From NCBI GenBank assembly GCA_900466475.1, contig UBMI01000010.1, forward strand, positions 434,001 through 498,000: a stretch of 64,000 bases of DNA, written 5' to 3'. Under the pieces are notes generated by a model that was not told the DNA's origin, searched no databases, and saw nothing but the letters and a program-made list of their open reading frames with translations. The stretch's first letter is position 1; the number at the start of each line of letters is the position of its first letter. The stretch comes from Hyphomicrobiales bacterium (lineage in GTDB: Bacteria; Pseudomonadota; Alphaproteobacteria; Rhizobiales; Rhizobiaceae). Both the position numbers and the translations under genes were made by a program. Below are positions 61,546-64,000 of the stretch, piece after piece.

Positions 61546-61591
61546 GCAATTTCGAGTACAAGGCCGCCGCACGGTTTTGCTGGAATTGTTC
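61546..61591 (-). repeat. Dispersed rhizobial intergenic repeat, copy 3 (degenerate)
   Basis: About 46 bp related to 15222-15269 in the same orientation (GCAATTTCG at one end, GGAATTG near the other). It ends just ahead of the ribosome site of the nucleoside hydrolase. Confidence 0.55.
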
Positions 61592-61603
61592 TGGAGGATA
61601 CAC

Positions 61604-62554
61604 ATGCACAAGGTCATTTATGACACCGATCCGGGCGTTGATGACGCAATGGCGCTGCTTTTCCTGCACCGCCATCCGGAGATCGATCTAGTCGGCATCA
61701 CCACTGTCTTCGGCAATGCCTCGATCGAGACGACGACGCGCAATGCGCTGTTCCTGAAGCGGGAATGGGATATCGCGGCCCCCGTTGCCAAGGGCGCGAG
61801 CGTCACCATCGATCCCAAGCGTCACGAGCGCCCCTGGCCGACCATGGTGCATGGCGAAAATGGCCTCGGCGACATGCCGGTGCCCGAGACGATCGATCTG
61901 CCGCTCGATCCGCGTCCGGCATATCGCTTCATCATCGAGACCGTGCGGGCCAATCCGGGCGAGGTGACGCTGGTTGCCGTCGGGCGCATGACGAACCTCG
62001 CGCTGGCGCTGAAGGAAGATCCCGGCATTGCAGGCCTCGTGAAGGAAGTCGTCATCATGGGCGGCAATTTCTATGTGCCGGGCAATGTCTCGCCGGTTGC
62101 CGAAGCCAATATTCATGGCGATCCGGAAGCGGCCGATATTGTGCTGACCGCGCCGTGGAAGGTGGTCGTCATCGGTCTCGATGTGACCGCGATCACGACG
62201 ATGAGCAGGGCCTATCTGCGCGACATGGCGGACAAGGGCGACAAGGCGGTCAAGCAGCTCAACGAACTCTCGCAATCCTATATCGACTTCTACAAGCATG
62301 CGGTCGAGGACGGGATGATGGTGCATGACAGCTGTGCTGCCGTCTATGTCGTGGCGCCGGACCTGTTCAAGACGATTACCGGCGCGCTGCGCGTCGTCTG
62401 CGGCGGCATTGCCGATGGCCAGACGGTGATCAAGCCGGACGGCCGTCGGTTCCCGCCGGGCGACTGGGATGGCCTGCCGAGCCAGGTGGTTGCAACCGGT
62501 ATCGAGTCGGAAAAGGTGCTCTCCCTGATCCGCGATACACTGCTGCGCGTCTGA
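61604..62554 (+). CDS. Inosine/uridine-preferring nucleoside hydrolase
   Basis: A 316-residue nucleoside hydrolase that cleaves N-glycosidic bonds of nucleosides to ribose and base. The calcium-binding fingerprint DTDPGVDDAMAL is at about residues 7-18, and VVIMGGNFYVPGNVSPVAEANIHGDPEAA carries the second conserved set. The C-terminal active-site residues lie in MMVHDSCA. The ATG at 61604 follows CTGGAGG. It interrupts the cobE-cobA neighbourhood but has no corrin-pathway role that I can name. Confidence 0.92.
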   Translation: MHKVIYDTDPGVDDAMALLFLHRHPEIDLVGITTVFGNASIETTTRNALFLKREWDIAAPVAKGASVTIDPKRHERPWPTMVHGENGLGDMPVPETIDLPLDPRPAYRFIIETVRANPGEVTLVAVGRMTNLALALKEDPGIAGLVKEVVIMGGNFYVPGNVSPVAEANIHGDPEAADIVLTAPWKVVVIGLDVTAITTMSRAYLRDMADKGDKAVKQLNELSQSYIDFYKHAVEDGMMVHDSCAAVYVVAPDLFKTITGALRVVCGGIADGQTVIKPDGRRFPPGDWDGLPSQVVATGIESEKVLSLIRDTLLRV

Positions 62555-62749
62555 TTGCCTCAGACGGGCCGGATGCGCGATCTGCTGCCGGCCCGTTTCC
62601 AATTCCGGAATCCAATCAATCGTTTATCTGGATTGCTTGCGAGCTTGATTCCGGTTCTTGCGGAGTTGATTCAATCGCGTTTTGTCAACTTCCAGTGCGC
62701 GGCCCTCGACGCCGTTGACCTCGTCATCCGGCGGGCCTAGATCAGCTGG

Positions 62750-63598
62750 ATGATCGATGGTGCATTCTCACATCTGCCGGCGCTGGAGCCGGGCAGCGTC
62801 TGGCTTGTCGGTGCCGGTCCGGGTGACCCGGGCCTGCTGACGCTGCTAGCTGCGAAGGGATTGGCGGAAGCCGATGTTGTCGTCCACGACGCGCTGGTCA
62901 ACGAAGACTGTCTGAAGCTCGCGCGGACGGGTGCGGAGCTCGAATATGCTGGCAAACGCGGCGGCAAGCCCTCGGCCAAACAGCGGGATATTTCTCTGCG
63001 GTTGGTGGAACTGGCGCGGGCGGGCAAACGCGTGCTGCGGCTGAAAGGCGGCGATCCCTTCGTTTTCGGCCGTGGCGGGGAAGAGGCGCTGACGCTGGTC
63101 GAGCACAATATCCCGTTCCGCATCGTGCCAGGCATCACGGCCGGCATCGGCGGGCTGGCCTATGCCGGCATTCCGGTCACGCATCGCGAGATCAACCATG
63201 CCGTGACGTTCCTCACCGGCCACGATTCCTCCGGCATCGTGCCCGATGCGATCAACTGGAGTGCGATCGGCAAGGGTTCGCCCGTCATCGTCATGTATAT
63301 GGCGATGAAACATATCGCCCAGATCAGCGCCAATCTGATTGCATCGGGCCGTTCGGCATCCGAGCCTGTCGCCTTCGTCTGCAATGCGGCAACTGGCGAG
63401 CAGCAGGTGCTGGAAACCACGCTTGGAGAAGCGCCTGCAGCTGTTGCCGCTTCCGGGCTGGAACCGCCTGCAGTCGTCGTCGTTGGCGAGGTGGTACGGC
63501 TTCGCGCTTCGCTTGACTGGCTCGGCGCGCTCGGCGGGCGCCGCCTGCAGCCCGATCCCTTTCGTCATGCCGGCGGGCAGGGAAAGGAGACGGCATGA
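62750..63598 (+). CDS. cobA: Uroporphyrinogen-III C-methyltransferase
   Basis: A 282-residue SUMT that makes precorrin-2 from uroporphyrinogen III with two SAM molecules, the first step committing to corrin synthesis. The family signatures are VWLVGAGPGDPGLLTLLAAKG near the start, VLRLKGGDPFVFGRGGEE, PGITAGIGGLAYAGIP and VIVMYMAMK. It carries no CysG dehydrogenase domain, so it is a monofunctional CobA. Its stop overlaps the cobB start by four bases (ATGA), so the two genes are translationally coupled. Confidence 0.95.
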   Translation: MIDGAFSHLPALEPGSVWLVGAGPGDPGLLTLLAAKGLAEADVVVHDALVNEDCLKLARTGAELEYAGKRGGKPSAKQRDISLRLVELARAGKRVLRLKGGDPFVFGRGGEEALTLVEHNIPFRIVPGITAGIGGLAYAGIPVTHREINHAVTFLTGHDSSGIVPDAINWSAIGKGSPVIVMYMAMKHIAQISANLIASGRSASEPVAFVCNAATGEQQVLETTLGEAPAAVAASGLEPPAVVVVGEVVRLRASLDWLGALGGRRLQPDPFRHAGGQGKETA

Positions 63599-64000
63599 GC
63601 GGATTGCTGATCGCTGCGCCATCCTCCGGCTCCGGCAAGACCACGGTGACACTCGGGCTGCTCCGGGCGCTGCGCGACCGCGGCGTGGCCGTTGCGCCCG
63701 GCAAGGCCGGCCCCGACTATATCGATCCGGCCTTCCATGCTGCGGCGAGTGGCTCGCTCTGCCTGAATTTCGATCCGTGGGGCATGCGGCAGGAGCTGAT
63801 TTCGGCTAACGCGACACTGCATCGTTCCGGCGACCGCGTGCTGCTCATCGAGGGCATGATGGGCCTGTTCGACGGCGCGGCCGACGGGCGCGGCACGGCG
63901 GCGGAACTTGCGGCGCAGCTTGGGCTTTCCGTGGTGCTCGTCGTCGATGCCTCGCGGCTGTCACAATCGGTGGCGCCCCTCGTCAGCGGCTTTGCGGGAT
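63595..64000 (+). CDS. cobB: Cobyrinic acid a,c-diamide synthase, 5' part
   Basis: The first 135 codons of an amidase gene cut by the window end. The P-loop APSSGSGKTTVTLG near residue 9 and KAGPDYIDPAFH, then LLIEGMMGLFDG, are typical of the CobB/CbiA N-terminal synthetase domain. It amidates the a and c carboxylates of hydrogenobyrinic acid. The start ATG overlaps the cobA stop. The class I GATase half would lie beyond position 64000. Confidence 0.93.
   Translation, partial: MSGLLIAAPSSGSGKTTVTLGLLRALRDRGVAVAPGKAGPDYIDPAFHAAASGSLCLNFDPWGMRQELISANATLHRSGDRVLLIEGMMGLFDGAADGRGTAAELAAQLGLSVVLVVDASRLSQSVAPLVSGFAG

Overview
This window looks like chromosomal DNA of a Rhizobium-type alphaproteobacterium (Rhizobiaceae). 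Coding density and GC are high. The ilvC, ilvE, cobPWNO, cobQ and cobAB genes are of rhizobial type. The annotation adds an LsrB-like LysR regulator, DUF1127 mini-proteins, EcfG-like promoter motifs (GGAAC-N16-CGTT) and dispersed rhizobial palindromic repeats. No phage, insertion sequence, CRISPR array or rRNA operon was seen. One tRNA gene, tRNA-Lys(CTT), is present. Species assignment is inference.

Layout. 1-3.4 kb: zinc alcohol dehydrogenase divergent from an AraC regulator, a DUF4087 protein, and a TetR regulator with a perfect palindrome in front. 3.4-8.5 kb: branched-chain amino-acid genes ilvC and ilvE flanking a three-gene operon (AbrB-type antitoxin, VapC-type PIN toxin, methyltransferase), then a class I aminotransferase. 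8.5-15.2 kb: DUF2278 protein, aldo/keto reductase, small lipoprotein and a binding-protein/permease/ATPase ABC importer of the ferric-iron type. 15.2-24.7 kb: nuclease/phosphatase-fold protein, NUDIX and PhzF enzymes, tRNA-Lys, two methyltransferases, a GT2 glycosyltransferase, a DHA2 drug exporter and a REC-histidine kinase behind an EcfG-like promoter. 24.7-35 kb: large mechanosensitive channel, a GcvT-type FAD demethylase/dehydrogenase, a tandem pair of double-REC proteins (one ending in GGDEF), a GlxA-type regulator and two DUF1127 genes. 35-44 kb: Kup potassium uptake, a CBS/CorC protein, a DUF882 protein, a LsrB-like regulator, a signal-less periplasmic-binding-fold protein, an entericidin-like lipoprotein and an orphan glycine-betaine binding protein. 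44-64 kb: cobalamin genes in three islands (cobQ; cobP-cobW-cobN-cobO; cobE then cobA-cobB) separated by an SDR/MarR pair, a class III cyclase, a ClC channel, an XRE regulator with a SnoaL protein, an isochorismatase-like protein, a TauE/SafE exporter and a nucleoside hydrolase.

How it works together. The strongest functional theme is aerobic cobalamin synthesis. A sigma-70-like promoter and a canonical cobalamin riboswitch precede cobP. The hairpin just after the aptamer pairs with a ribosome-binding site that belongs not to cobP but to a 95-codon leader frame whose stop overlaps the cobP start, which suggests translational coupling. cobN carries two in-frame insertions of a palindromic repeat family, explaining its excess length. 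Other themes are signalling (double-REC/diguanylate cyclase, REC-kinase, class III cyclase) and one-carbon/methylamine catabolism (GcvT enzyme).

Limits: all calls come from reading the sequence and translated frames. Family names rest on recognised motifs, and start sites are chosen from Shine-Dalgarno spacing. No database comparison was made.
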